The position numbers were made by a program, and so were the translations under genes. DNA of 64,000 nucleotides, from positions 189,525,853-189,589,852 of the forward strand of contig OZ024743.1 in assembly GCA_964016885.1 (NCBI GenBank). Direction: 5' to 3'. The notes under the pieces are model-generated. The model was not told the origin of the DNA and made no database searches. It saw only the letters and a program-made list of their open reading frames with translations. Positions 43,032-54,015 of the stretch are shown here, piece by piece. Numbering within the stretch: position 1 is the stretch's first letter; each line of letters begins with the position of its first letter. This stretch comes from Eledone cirrhosa. Its lineage: Eukaryota; Mollusca; Cephalopoda; Octopoda; Eledonidae.

Positions 43032-43475
43032 CTAGACCTGAAAAATGCGCAAGCTCAAAAGAGCCACAGAATGTTATAATAACCCTTCAAAACTGTTGGA
43101 CTAGAATTGTTGCTCAAAAATATTGTAATCATTATCTATCGTACACTCTATGGCATCCTTTTATAAAAAAGAGACTCATAACGAACTCAAGACGACACTA
43201 TAATTATTTAAGTGAATTTATAATATAGAATTCGGTTTAAGTGCATTTCGTATTAATCATTACTAAACATCTAATATGAGATATTGAACATTAGCTTAAA
43301 TAATTATCGTGTCGTCTTGAGTTCGTTATGAGTCTCTTTTTTATAAAAGGATGCCACAGAGTGTACGATAGATAATGATTACAATATTTTTGAGCAACAA
43401 CTCTAGTCCCACACTTTTGAAGGTTTATTATAACATTCTGTGACTCCTTTGAGCTTGCGCATTTTTCAGGTCTAG
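43032..43475. mobile_element. Foldback/MITE-like element with ~185-bp inverted arms
   Basis: Left arm 43032-about 43215 starts ctagacctgaaaaatgcgca. Right arm, about 43288-43475, ends tgcgcatttttcaggtctag. Arms match closely (agactcataacgaactcaag with its complement; cttttataaaaaagagac with its complement) around a ~70-bp spacer. There is no coding sequence. A non-autonomous DNA transposon with long terminal inverted repeats is likely; no clear target duplication is visible. Confidence 0.7.
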
Positions 43476-43881
43476 TGTATAATGAACATACAAACGTTTT
43501 ACTATGAATATTTTAAGCTATGATCAAGTCGCATCCATTTCAACTGATGTTTAATTGTAGTATATGCAAATGAGCAATTCTAGCTATTGCTTCATATGCA
43601 AAAAACGTATAATCTGTTCTTAAGAGAATTAATAGATATAACTGATGAAAGATAACATTTCAGAAACATGTGTTTAACATTCTCATATGCTTACTGTGTT
43701 ATTTATGACATATATACATTCTCTTTTACTCATTTACTGATTCCAGTCATAAGACGGTTGACATACTGGATCATATTGTCACCAGTACTTATATTTCTAA
43801 TTCTTGTACTTATGTTATTGATGTCTATTCATTAAATAAATACAAAACACTGGATTTTAAATAATATCCATGGAAACACAG

Positions 43882-43960
<79 letters not shown>

Positions 43961-44200
43961 ACAGGCTTCTACATAATATTCATCTATCAAATTTTAACCA
44001 AAAGGCATTGGTCAACCTGAGTCTATATTAGAAGATATTTACCCAAGGTACTACACGGTGGAAGTCGACTGCCAAATTATGTGAACTTATTAACACAGGC
44101 ATATATAGTGTTAAGTACTTTTATACTGTCAAATATTGTTTCTCATTCGTGATTCTTATATAATTAATCATTGAACTAATGTATCCAGTACAATCTATAA
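43476..44200. other. No gene seen; contains a 70-bp (TA)n tract
   Basis: AT-rich DNA with a pure TA run at about 43890-43958. No recognisable gene. Confidence 0.5.
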
Positions 44201-44204
44201 GGTA

Positions 44205-44365
44205 GTTAGTGTTAGGAAGTGCATCTAATGATTGAAACCATACTAAAAGTTGGGCACCAAAGGAAAACACGGTTCACTAACACAGCTAGTATCAGACTGT
44301 GAAAACGCCTCCAACCCATGCCAGCATGGATAATGGACATAAACTGAAGATGATAATGATTAATT
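44205..44365 (+). mobile_element. RTE/SINE 3' tail remnant
   Basis: agtgttaggaagtgcatcta, accatactaaaagttgggca, caacccatgccagcatggat and aatggacataaactgaagat reproduce the conserved 3' end of the LINE/SINE tail family, ending in a decayed GAT run. Confidence 0.6.
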
Positions 44366-44389
44366 ATTTAAGTTACAATAAGTTTAATG

Positions 44390-44795
44390 CTTTAGCATTC
44401 ACATTACTCTATATTTACCAATGTAGAAAAATTGCAGTATCGGTAGAGTGCCAGACACCATGTTTTACAGCATAGAGTTATGGCCTTTTGCGTTCTGAGT
44501 TCAAATCCCCCTGAGGTTAACTTTACCTTTCATCCTTACGGGATCGATAAAATAAAGCACCAGTTATGCATTGGAGTAATTGCTGGCCTTGTGCCAAAAG
44601 TAGAAACAATTACTCTATATTTACTATTATATTTTCACAGAAAACGTTTTATCTCACATAATATAAAATCTATGGGAATTTGGTATTATGTATTTTGAGA
44701 ACAATACCTTAATATAAGTATGAGCAGCTGGTCATGGCCAGTTTGAACAGAAGAGGTGAGAAAATTCTGGCCAGATATGGCTGGTGTTTAAATGC
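44390..44795. mobile_element. MITE-like repeat, family C copy 2, split by a SINE
   Basis: Left part 44390-44418 (tttagcattcacattactct) and right part 44609-44795 (tttactattatattttcaca ... gccagtttgaacagaaga ... gtttaaatgctaaag). The SINE at 44419-44608 interrupts it and the 16-bp target attactctatatttac is duplicated on both sides. Terminal inverted repeats tttagcatt/aatgctaaa are visible. Confidence 0.7.
44419..44608 (+). mobile_element. tRNA-derived SINE (type 2) with exact 16-bp target duplication
   Basis: gcagtatcggtagagtgcca (A box region), gagttcaaatccccctga (B box), then the conserved body ggttaactttacctttcatc, gggatcgataaaataaagca and ctggccttgtgccaaaagta. attactctatatttac flanks it at 44403-44418 and 44609-44624. 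The shared central body resembles what is described for cephalopod SINEs; the name is not certain. The LINE partner differs from that of the (GAT)n-tailed SINEs. Confidence 0.8.
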
Positions 44796-44799
44796 TAAA

Positions 44800-45540
44800 G
44801 TTTTAAGAAGATGACTTCGTCCAATAATTGAAATGCCTCGCCATCATGAAGAAAGATGCTATTCCAGGTTGATTTTAATACTGAACCAGATTAGGAAAAG
44901 AACACTATGTATATACATCTACTGTGTATATATATATAAGTATATATATCTCACTATATATAAGATACATATTTTTTATATTTATATTATCCAATACATT
45001 CTATGCTAACTTACAAAATATAATGGCCAAATATTATCAAATTCTTTTCTTATAACTGAATAAATACACTATCTTAACTTTATAAAGAAAAGCTTCAACA
45101 ATTCAACTATATTAACCAATTCACAGCATTCTAACAATTGTTTTAGCAAAAGACACAAGTAACCTTATAACGTAGCATGTTTTTTTATAAAACCTTCTTC
45201 TCCATAACATGCACTTGAATCTCATTGCCTGCTTAAACATATGCATTTGGAATTTTTCGGTATCTTAAAATTGTCTTATTGTTGGTATCTATTATTTTAC
45301 TATTTTTTTTTATTCTGAATAATATTTCCTGAAGAGATATGGTTGGGATAAAGCATCCATGATGGGGATAATTATTAACTAATAATTACTACCTGAACTG
45401 CCATTAACAACAGGATATTTTAACTACAATATCGTAATCCTTCAGTTTATACTCCCAAGAGTAATGTGGATTGAGTTATTATAATCTTACCAAAGCAAAT
45501 AGTGAAGTACTACACTATGATCACATATATTATTTATTTT
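44800..45540. other. No gene seen; AT-rich
   Basis: TA microsatellites near 44925-44950 and 45540-45560. Otherwise featureless to my reading. Confidence 0.45.
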
Positions 45541-45661
45541 ATATATATATATATATATTTCAGAGTACCAATTCTAATTTTCAATTTTTGCTCGTCCGGC
45601 AACTGCTCTGTATAATCAGTTCCTGATTATTACTGGAATTCTATAAGAATCCAACATTCAT

Positions 45662-45758
45662 AATTTTCAGCAAACAGGAGGAGTAGTGAGCTTTGATAAG
45701 TACCAACAAGTACGAAACAGAGCTCTGTCAGCTTATCTCCCCTTGTTTGCTGAAAATT
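45662..45758 (+). ncRNA. Hammerhead ribozyme relic with very long stem I
   Basis: AATTTTCAGCAAACA (45662-45676) pairs perfectly with TGTTTGCTGAAAATT (45744-45758). Inner stem I is GTGAGCT with AGCTTAT (two wobbles). The core reads TTGATAA for CTGATGA (C3 to U, G8 to A). Stem II is GTAC/GTAC with loop CAACAA and the standard G-C closing pair. GAAA is at 45714-45717. Stem III is ACAGAG/CTCTGT and H17 = C, giving GTC. The whole fold is preserved, but two core transitions should abolish cleavage. It lies in the presumed 3' region of the minus-strand PLE fragment at 46.8 kb, on the opposite strand. Confidence 0.6.
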
Positions 45759-45874
45759 GAAGTAAGTGACACTGTCACTACTTTAAAACAATAGCGTAAG
45801 GTCTTCAAAATGCTTTTAATTAAGCATACAGTGTACTGCAACCTATACTATATATACATTCATATATATATATA

Positions 45875-46750
45875 ACAAAGGAATTGTGGTAAGGAACCAG
45901 ATGGACCATAACGCACCAGAGTACTCAATACTTAGGGTAGTAGAGTGGGAAATAGGAAAAAGTATGACCCCGACGGCAGAGCTCAAGCCGTTTCGACGGC
46001 TATTTCTGGACTTAATTAGAATTTTTAGCCTGGTGAATAAATAGCCGAACTTGTCAAGGGGGTACTTCCTTATATGGGAAGATTGTATTTTTCAAGAGGA
46101 TTGGTTAAAATTTGTTGTAAACACAAATAAGTCTATCATGGCATTTGGTAGGAGGTAGGGGTGGCTGAACTTGCCTGTAGAACAATAGGGGAGTGAGTGG
46201 AGCGGTCAAGCGTTGAGAGTGATATGTATACAGCAGATTCTAAGGATAGTGTATGAATTGGAGGAGGAAGGTTATAGATTAGGTAAATCGAATGAGAGTA
46301 GGAGACAATAAAAGATAATAGAAAGAAATAAACAAAAATATAAAATTAGATAGTGAGAGATGAATAAAAAAAAACACAATGCTATCTTACAATTACAGGT
46401 TAATAAGCTGAGAATAGAAAAAAAACTAAGAAGTTGAGTAGTAACAAAACTGATACAAATTAAAGGGGTTTAACACGTTTGCTATAAGTAGTTAGTAAAA
46501 CGTATTCGACCAGTTCTCTCTTAAAATTACAGGGGTGGGGGAACTGACGCTAGAGAGGCCCGATGAGCTGCATCGGGGTAGGCGAAAGGGGACAAGTAGA
46601 CGAGGAAGAAAATAGGGGATGGAAGGAAGTGATAGGATGAGACAGGGGGGAGAAGAAGACAAAGAGGAAAAGAAAAGAGATACATCTACATATGTAAGTT
46701 GGCGTTTCCCCTAACTTATTCTTCAAGTGGGAGGGGAGGGTATCAGCCCT
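45875..46750 (-). mobile_element. Probable PLE 3' flank, non-coding
   Basis: Lies directly downstream (minus strand) of the PLE GIY-YIG fragment. It contains gccgtttcgacggc (a short hairpin with GAAAC on the minus strand), a purine-rich stretch 46290-46680 and no ORF. Assignment to the PLE is by position only. Confidence 0.35.
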
Positions 46751-46753
46751 TGT

Positions 46754-47070
46754 CTACCCACCCGGGTCGTTATGGGGTTTGAGGGCAAGGTAAGTCCTAC
46801 GGAATCTGTGTTTGCATGCGGTTACAAGTTCGTCTTTCTTGTTTAGAAGTTGGACCTTCGAAAACAGCATTTGTAATGTTTCCTCCGAGCATAAGTTACA
46901 CGGACGGCGTCCTCCCGTGTAAGAGTTAGCTCTGGACAGTAGGCTCCAAGTGAGATTGTAGGTTATATTATTATCTTGGAGGTCCCATATGTGGCCCGAA
47001 AGTGTAGTGGCATGTCGCCGGACCGGGTTTCGGAAGGTATGTCGGTGTTGGTAGAGCCGGGTCTTGAATA
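46754..47070 (-). pseudogene. Penelope-like element GIY-YIG C-terminal fragment, second lineage
   Basis: The minus frame reads [15 protein letters not shown], then [43 protein letters not shown] and LLNKKDELVTACKHRFRRT, ending at 46754. This is the C-terminal half of a PLE GIY-YIG nuclease (Arg and His after the YIG strand, the CNLC motif, LNKRNEL-like and CxHR strings). The GIY and YIG strands themselves are lost where the frame enters the TA satellite at 47070. It differs from the 23.5-kb fragment, so two PLE lineages are present. Confidence 0.8.
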
Positions 47071-47073
47071 TAC

Positions 47074-47144
<71 letters not shown>

Positions 47145-47162
47145 CGTATATATACATATATT

Positions 47163-47199
<37 letters not shown>

Positions 47200-47426
47200 A
47201 TACGTATATATACATATATTTATATATATACATACGTATATATACATATATATATATATATACATACGTATATATACATATATATATATATATATACATA
47301 CGTATATATACATATATATATATATACATACGTATATATACATATATATATATATATATACATACGTATATATACATATATATATACATACGTATATATA
47401 CATATATATATATATATATACATACG

Positions 47427-47458
<32 letters not shown>

Positions 47459-47610
47459 CATACGTATATATACATATATATATATATACATACGTATATA
47501 TACATATATATATATATATACGTATATATACATACATATATATACATACGTATATATACATACATATATATATATATACATACGTATATATACATATATA
47601 TATACATACG

Positions 47611-47645
<35 letters not shown>

Positions 47646-47716
47646 ATACGTATATATACATATATATATATATATATATACATACATACGTATATATACA
47701 TATATATATACATACG

Positions 47717-47774
<58 letters not shown>

Positions 47775-47776
47775 CG

Positions 47777-47818
<42 letters not shown>

Positions 47819-47896
47819 CATACGTATATATACATATATATATATATATACATACATACGTATATATACATATATATATATATATACATACATACG

Positions 47897-47931
<35 letters not shown>

Positions 47932-47936
47932 ATACG

Positions 47937-47978
<42 letters not shown>

Positions 47979-48010
47979 CGTATATATACATACATATATA
48001 TATACATACG

Positions 48011-48090
<80 letters not shown>

Positions 48091-48115
48091 CATATATATA
48101 CATATATATATATAC

Positions 48116-48151
<36 letters not shown>

Positions 48152-48269
48152 GTACGTATATATACATATATATATATATATATACATATGTATATATATA
48201 CATATATATATATATATATACATATGTATATATACATATATATGTATATATGTATATATATATATATAT

Positions 48270-48358
<89 letters not shown>
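47070..48358. repeat. ~1.3-kb TA-rich satellite with periodic CATACGTATATATACATA
   Basis: Almost purely alternating TA/CA/CG sequence. The palindromic core tacgta, usually as catacgtatatatacata, recurs about 27 times with TA spacers of variable length (periods roughly 36-70 bp). Long frames on both strands (373-485 codons of Ile/Tyr/Thr/His) are only translations of the repeat. The CpG inside TACGTA is kept in almost every unit. Confidence 0.95.
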
Positions 48359-48361
<3 letters not shown>

Positions 48362-49288
48362 GTTTACATATACATAAAGTTATATATATATATATGTTGC
48401 AACCGGTCACTTTTAAGCTCTATGAAGAATTAATAAATTAAATAATCAGAGCAATATATCATAAATCATGTCCTTAGAATTATTAGATAAAATATATACT
48501 ATTTCCTCTTCTAATTAGCATAATTAACCATATAAAAAATCAATTAGACCAAGCTATTAGAAGAAAGGCTCTTATGAAGAAATCTCCGACAAATAACTGA
48601 AAGTGGCCTCTTCGCGGCGGCCGCAATAGATTATTTATCCAACATTTCAACGGCATGTAGAAACTGACTAAATATATCATCAACCATACACAATTAGTTG
48701 TAAAATTAAACTTAGAAGAAATGTGTACATACCGTAATTATATCTCTACCATGGTTTCATCCGTATTTTTAGAGATCCAAATAATCGGAATGTCTTGAGT
48801 TAGGATTGATCAGGAGACAAACTCAAAATCAGACATCTAGTTTTCTAACCCGATTGCGCCAAAATTAGATTAAAAAATGGTTAAGAATCGCTATGTGGAT
48901 GTGGTCAAGCTAGAAAGAATGTGATTGGTTGCTTACGGCGGGTAGGCTTGCTGCTAGAAAGCGCAGCCAAATATCGCCAAATTGAATCTCAAGCTAACGG
49001 GAGATTATTAAATATAAAGGTTTACATATACATAAAGTTATAGATATATATATGTTGCAACCGGTCACTTTTAAGCTCTATGAAGAATTAATAAATTAAA
49101 TAATCAGAGCAATAAATCATAAATCATGTCCTTAGAATTATTAGATAAAATATATACTATTTCCTCTTCTAATTAGCATAATTAACCATATAAAAAACCA
49201 TATAAAAAATCAATTAGACCAAGCTATAAGAAGAAAGGCTCTTATGAAGAAATCTCCGACAAATAACTGAAAGTGGCCTCTTCGCGGT
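48356..49288. repeat. 657-bp direct repeat pair, LTR-like or tandem dimer
   Basis: 48356-48619 and 49014-49288 are near-identical (aaaggtttacatatacataa, tgttgcaaccggtcactttt, agaaatctccgacaaataac, gtggcctcttcgcgg), separated by ~395 bp of single-copy sequence. Inside the repeat, 48395-48643 starts tgttgcaa and ends tccaaca, like the TG...CA ends of an LTR, but the 39 bp before it are also duplicated, which argues for tandem duplication. There is no ORF, no clear primer site and no hammerhead core. 49290-49340 holds an inverted scrap of the same unit. Confidence 0.6.
48775..48870 (-). other. tRNA-like segment inside the 657-bp repeat
   Basis: The minus strand has TGGCGCAATCGGGTTAG, a strong Pol III A box, followed ~25 bp later by GAGTTTGTCTCCTGATC, a weakened B box. 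No cloverleaf acceptor stem closes. It is probably a tRNA-derived promoter relic or SINE head, not a working tRNA. Confidence 0.35.
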
Positions 49289-49340
49289 GGAAATAGTATA
49301 TATTTTATCTAATAATTCTAAGGACATGATTCATGATATA

Positions 49341-49377
<37 letters not shown>

Positions 49378-49379
<2 letters not shown>

Positions 49380-49882
49380 GAGCTGATAAATTCCGACCTC
49401 ACACGCTTACACCTCTCCAAGACAATGTCACTGGACCGAGACCTTTGGCGGTACTCAGTAATAGAGAAGACCCGCCTTACCTAAATACAAAGTAAAAACC
49501 TACTACAGTCAGTAGGCACCTCTATCAAAACACACCCCCGTCCCACCACCTCCACCCCACCCACACCGCCCCTTTCAATGTAAAGTTATGTTGGTCCCAC
49601 AACATCCAGGCCGAAACAAATGAGATCGTGTAGGTGTCACGACAAAAAACACACAGTCCACGCTGTAAATGTGGCCGTGTAGGCAACACGGTAAAAACCT
49701 CCCAGCCCCACACTGTAAATGTGGTTGGTGTTAGGAAGGGCATCCAGCTGTAGAAAACCCGCCAGACAGTCCTATGCGAGCAAGACAACCACTCTTGCCT
49801 CAAGTGGGAAAACCCCCGTCCAAACCCATGCAAGCGTGGAACACGGACGCTAAACCTGATGATGATGATGATGATGATATAT
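49378..49882 (+). mobile_element. RTE-type LINE 3' end, 5' truncated
   Basis: The plus strand begins at a TA tract inside the last 33 codons of the LINE ORF (ELINSDLTRLHLSKTMSLDRDL...TRLT, frame 49287-49484). It continues through a 3' UTR close to that of the 24-kb element (cgagatcgtgtaggtgtcac-type blocks, gttaggaagggcatccagct, aacacggacgctaaacctga) and ends in (GAT)n at 49858-49878. It is a young, short insertion of the same subfamily as the 24-kb LINE. Confidence 0.85.
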
Positions 49883-49883
49883 A

Positions 49884-50435
49884 TTATTTTAAGTGTAATA
49901 TATATGCTGCTAATGTCCATGTTCCAGTACGTATTGTTTATGGGGATATAACCCATGCATACATGGTTTGGAGTGGGATATATTTTGAGGCAGATTTATG
50001 TGTAATATATATATATACATGTGTGTATGTGTGCGTGTGTATTTGTAGAAACCTTGCAAGAAATATATTTGTTCTCATTCTAATAAATTGATTAGAAAAG
50101 TGACATATTTCTTCTCCTGTAATTAATTTTTAATATTTAATTTACTTTCAACATCATCTTTGAATCCCTCAAGCAGGATGTTTCATCACTTCATGTCACC
50201 TTTAGTGCAATATGTTTCAGTAAATGTATTAGCTATATTAATTATACTATCTTCATCATCAATTTTACATATGCTTTTGCCATGCATACATGGTTTGGAG
50301 TGGGATATATTTTGAGGCAGATTTACTATATATCTCCTTCTTGACGACAACTCATATTTTATTTTAAGTGTAATATATATGCTGCTAATGTCCATGTTCC
50401 AGTACGTATTGTTTATGGGGACATAACCCATGACA
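49884..50435. repeat. Permuted direct duplication (X-Y ... Y-X)
   Basis: Block X (ttttaagtgtaatatatatg ... gtttatggggatataaccca) is at 49887-49955 and again at 50362-50430. Block Y (catgcatacatggtttggag ... ttttgaggcagattta) is at 49954-50003 and 50281-50330. All are in the same orientation, but the order is X-Y at the first site and Y-X at the second. A LINE tail ends directly against the first X. No gene is present. Confidence 0.65.
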
Positions 50436-50449
50436 CAGCAGGCTGTTTA

Positions 50450-51730
50450 TAAATGATGTTGATATTTTGCAATGACTGGCACACATATGCACACATGTGG
50501 GTGGGTGTTAATGAATCTTTAAATCAACATTATCCTCATTACCACCGCCATCCATAAAGATGTTACTCTATTTTTTTACTTCTGCTAAGTGTTCTCTTCT
50601 ACTTCTGTTCCCCTATCATCTTCCTCCTCTTTCACCTCTGATACTGCTATTGGCATCTCTATTTCCTCTTTCTCCTACTCCTCCCCCCTCTCTATCTCTC
50701 TCTTCCTTTCTTCTTCAGTATCATTCTCCTTCATTGTTATCATCTTATATCTATCACAATAATAATCATCACCATTGTCTTCATCAATCAAAAGAAAGAT
50801 GTTAAGGTATCAGCTGGAAAGTGTTAAACGACAAATCTGATTAATTAAGCAACAGCAAGCATTAAAATTCATTTCAATTTTAGCATTTGTAGTTGAGTAT
50901 TGCCCACCTTCCCTCTCCTCATAAATCCTGATTAGCAAATCTATGGTTTAACAGATGCCAACCATAAAACACCCATTTCTTAAGAGTATCTATGACTATA
51001 TTATCTTGTGTATTTTTTCTTTTCTAAAATGGTAGGATCTCATTTTTGACATGACTAATAACCATATATAAACTACATCATTGGCTAGAATTGTTTTTTA
51101 TGCTAAAATGGTTTATTGAATTTGAAATTCAGCCACAGTCCAAGAATTCTGATCTATAAAATATTTCTTCTGTTGACAAGCTGTATTGAATTTTGATCAA
51201 ATATTTCCTTCTGGCAAAACCAACTAGTAGGAATCCCATGGGTATACCTCGAGCAAGATGATTGGATAACATCCATGAGATTGGCTGGTCTCACCTGGGG
51301 ATACAGCCAGATCAACTAGAGATGGGTGCTTCTGATACGACACACTGGAAGGAGTACTTGAGGACTCTACCCACATGATGCTCCCAGGAATAATGGGAGA
51401 AGGAAGAAGAGGGGGAGGAGGAGGAGGAGAAGAAGAAGAAGTTATTTTTTTAGTATTATTCATATCACCTCTACTTTAAATTATCACTACATTGTGTAAA
51501 TATGTAAATATTTTCATTCAGTGTTTAAATTTCATGTCAACCTTTTCTTCCCTGCTTTTGAGCCCTCGGCTCGTTTTGGTGTCATCATAACATACAGCAA
51601 ATCTTTGCCATTTTTAACCTGGCAAAGACCATCCATCTGCAAGTCTGACCATTCAGCCAATTTCTTTTCGCATGAGGGGGGCAGGTCAGCAACATCAGTC
51701 TATAAATAGATTGATGCTTACTTTTTGAAG
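50450..51730. other. No gene seen; pyrimidine-rich and GGA-rich tracts
   Basis: TCC/CTT-rich sequence at 50570-50760 and a GGA/GAA run at 51400-51445 generate Ser/Pro-rich frames that are not credible. No element is recognised. Confidence 0.45.
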
Positions 51731-51745
51731 TCATTATTGTTAGTG

Positions 51746-51922
51746 GGTTGGCAGTATCGGTAGAGGGTCGGACACCATGCTTTCCAGCATAGTTACGTCC
51801 CTTTACGATCTGAGTTCAAATCCCGCCGAGGTTGACTTTGCCTTTCATCCTTACGGGGTCGATAAAATAAAGTACCAGTAATGCACTGGGTAATTGCTGG
51901 CCTTGTGCCTAAAGTATAAACA
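51746..51922 (+). mobile_element. tRNA-derived SINE (type 2), best-preserved copy
   Basis: ggttggcagtatcggtagag (A box region) and gagttcaaatcccgccga (B box) precede ggttgactttgcctttcatc, ttacggggtcgataaaataa and ctggccttgtgcctaaagta. The 13-bp target attattgttagtg is duplicated at 51733-51745 and 51923-51935. Length about 177 bp. Confidence 0.85.
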
Positions 51923-51935
51923 ATTATTGTTAGTG

Positions 51936-52945
51936 TTATTGTTGTTGTTGCTGTTTTTCTATTTTGTTTAGGATAAGTTAAACTTTGTAGACATACAGGA
52001 TGAGGCTGAGGTGTTATGTTATTAAAATGATTATTATTATAATCATGATCATGATCATGATAATCAATATCATCATCATCATCATCATCTTTATTATTAT
52101 TATGCCTCCTACTATTTGTATTCAATTAATGTTGATTTCTTACTTGAGTTCTTGATTCTGAATTTCAGCTTAAGGTATTTTGTTGTTTATCAAGATATAT
52201 TTCTTTCTAGTTCTTCCATCTTTCCTTCCTTTATTATATTCTTTTTATAAAATCTATTAAGTTATTTGTCAACAAAATCAAACGAATTTAAGTCATGTTT
52301 CAATTTTAAAAAAATAGAAGAGATATATGAAAGAACATCAACAATAAATTAATGCTATAAACAGTCATGATATTCTGATATCAAAAGCCTGCACCTATCT
52401 CATCATTAAAATATCATCTTTACCATTACAACTACCATCTTTACAATCATCATCACCATTGTTATCATTGTTGTTGCTGTCATCATGGCGATCAACATGT
52501 AAGTTTTCAACATTAGTTAGTATATATCTACTATAAAGAAAGAAGCGTGAATGTTTTAAACAATTCAGTTATTTTTAAGAAATAAACAACAATTATTACT
52601 GCTATTATCATCGTTATAGTTTGGCTTGAAAGTGTCCTCACTTTTAATAAATGGCAGTTACTACACCTTTTGTGGTTGGTTTTTTTTTTTTACAAAGAGG
52701 ATTCGTATACTCAATTAACACCTGATGAAACTGGGATAAAGTCCACTTTGATGAACCTGAAGAGACCCTTGACTTATGGGTATCTTTGTGTGTTTCCTGC
52801 CAATATGCATTTTAATCTGCTTTTTTTCTTTTGTCTGATTTTATATTTTCCTTCATTTATCGTATTTGTACACAACATGTTACGTTGTTTTTTTTCTCTA
52901 TAAAATTCAGGGTAAATGATATCATACAAACACCTGAAGACATAG
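51936..52945. other. No gene seen; ATC/ATT-rich low complexity
   Basis: Includes a tcatga palindromic run at 52042-52065, an (ATC)n run to 52090 and several T runs. The 77-aa frame 52670-52903 has no domain. Confidence 0.45.
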
Positions 52946-52949
52946 ATAA

Positions 52950-53140
52950 TAATTGTTTCTACATTTGGCACAAGGCCACCAATTATCCAGTACATTACTG
53001 GTACTTTATTTTATCGACCCTGTAAGGATGAAAGGCAAAGTTAACCTTGGCGGGATTTGAACTCAGATCGTAAAGGGACGTAACTATGCTAGAAAGCATG
53101 GCGTCCGACTCTCTATCTATACTGCCAATCCACCGAAGAC
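52950..53140 (-). mobile_element. tRNA-derived SINE (type 2), minus copy
   Basis: Reverse complement of the 51746 SINE: tttggcacaaggccaccaat, ttattttatcgaccctgtaa, aaaggcaaagttaaccttgg and gggatttgaactcagatcgt, with the A box end at ctctctatctatactgccaa. A second, more decayed minus copy follows at 53215-53340 (gaaaggcaaaattgaccttg, gatttgaactcagaaag). Confidence 0.8.
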
Positions 53141-53720
53141 AAAAATAATAATGATTTCTAACTTAGACATGAGGTTAGCAAATTTGGCGAAAGGACAAAG
53201 TTAATTAAACTAGACTGGTGTTATATTTAATGACCACAGAAGAATGAAAGGCAAAATTGACCTTGGTGAGATTTGAACTCAGAAAGTAAAGAGTCAAAAC
53301 AAATAATGTCTGACAATCTATTGACTGTGCCAATTCTCTACTTTCAAGACAGATATAATAATAGCCACAATCTCATGTGCAAAAATAATAATTTCCATAA
53401 CATGAATAACAAGCTTGTGCAAGGTCATTTGACCTGCTAACATAACTCTAATCTCTTTGAAATCATACCCTATCATCTTACAATCGAACACATGAGATGA
53501 TATACATTGTTCCTAGATATACTAATTATGAAAGAAAGATGGGGTGGTGATAGCCAGGACAACTTTGATCTTTAAGTTTTACTCAATCAGAAAGAAACTG
53601 GAGCAGTTTCTTCTCCTTATCTTCCTCACCAACACCAATCATTATCATCATCAGCATCATCAAAAATATCAACAACAACAACAAAAGTAGCAACATTATT
53701 AACTCTGTCTCTTCTTCTTC
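53141..53720. other. No gene seen; decayed SINE and ordinary sequence
   Basis: Beyond the decayed SINE at 53215-53340 there is no recognisable coding frame. A CAA/ATC-rich stretch is at 53640-53700. Confidence 0.45.
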
Positions 53721-53724
53721 GCCC

Positions 53725-54015
53725 ACATATTCCATAACTCATTCTGACAACTGGGGGCTTGTGAGTACCCCCACTCCCCTTGTGCAGACTTTTCTGGCAT
53801 CACACCAGAATAGGGGAGTTTCTTGCTTCAATCCAAAGCTACAGTACCAGAGCCACAGAACTTTGTTGAGGAAACCCCCTACTATCTAGTTGATAGCATC
53901 TAGTCTCCTCTACTAGTTTTTGCTTCTTGCCTGTAAGGGTTGTAACATTCCAGTTACTAATTGTCAAGGTTTCCCCCCTTCCAGATCCTCCCTGCCAGTT
54001 CTTGCAGCATTGGAT
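53725..54015 (-). pseudogene. LINE endonuclease N-terminal fragment (APE type)
   Basis: The minus frame contains LTISNWNVTTLTGKKQKLVEE and TRCYQLDSRGF. After a shift, further downstream it reads KVCTRGVGVLTSPQL. These match the start of an APE endonuclease in a LINE family whose ORF begins with (I)GNWNVTSLTGKE and reaches RAGVGILTSPQL. It is distinct from the RTE family at 24 kb (TINVGTLKG). The remainder of the domain is absent. Clade not assigned. Confidence 0.65.

Noticed and set aside
45995..46020. Minus-strand CAGAAATAGCCGTCGAAACGGC considered as a hammerhead
   Set aside because: Only a short hairpin with GAAAC is present; the CTGANGA strand and three-way junction are missing.
46963..48433. 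Six overlapping frames of 370-485 codons on both strands
   Set aside because: All are Ile/Tyr/Thr/His translations of the TA-rich satellite; no stop codons arise simply because the repeat lacks them.
48395..49288. 657-bp repeat tested as a retrozyme
   Set aside because: No CTGANGA/GAAA pair with stems was found on either strand, so it was kept only as an unexplained direct repeat.
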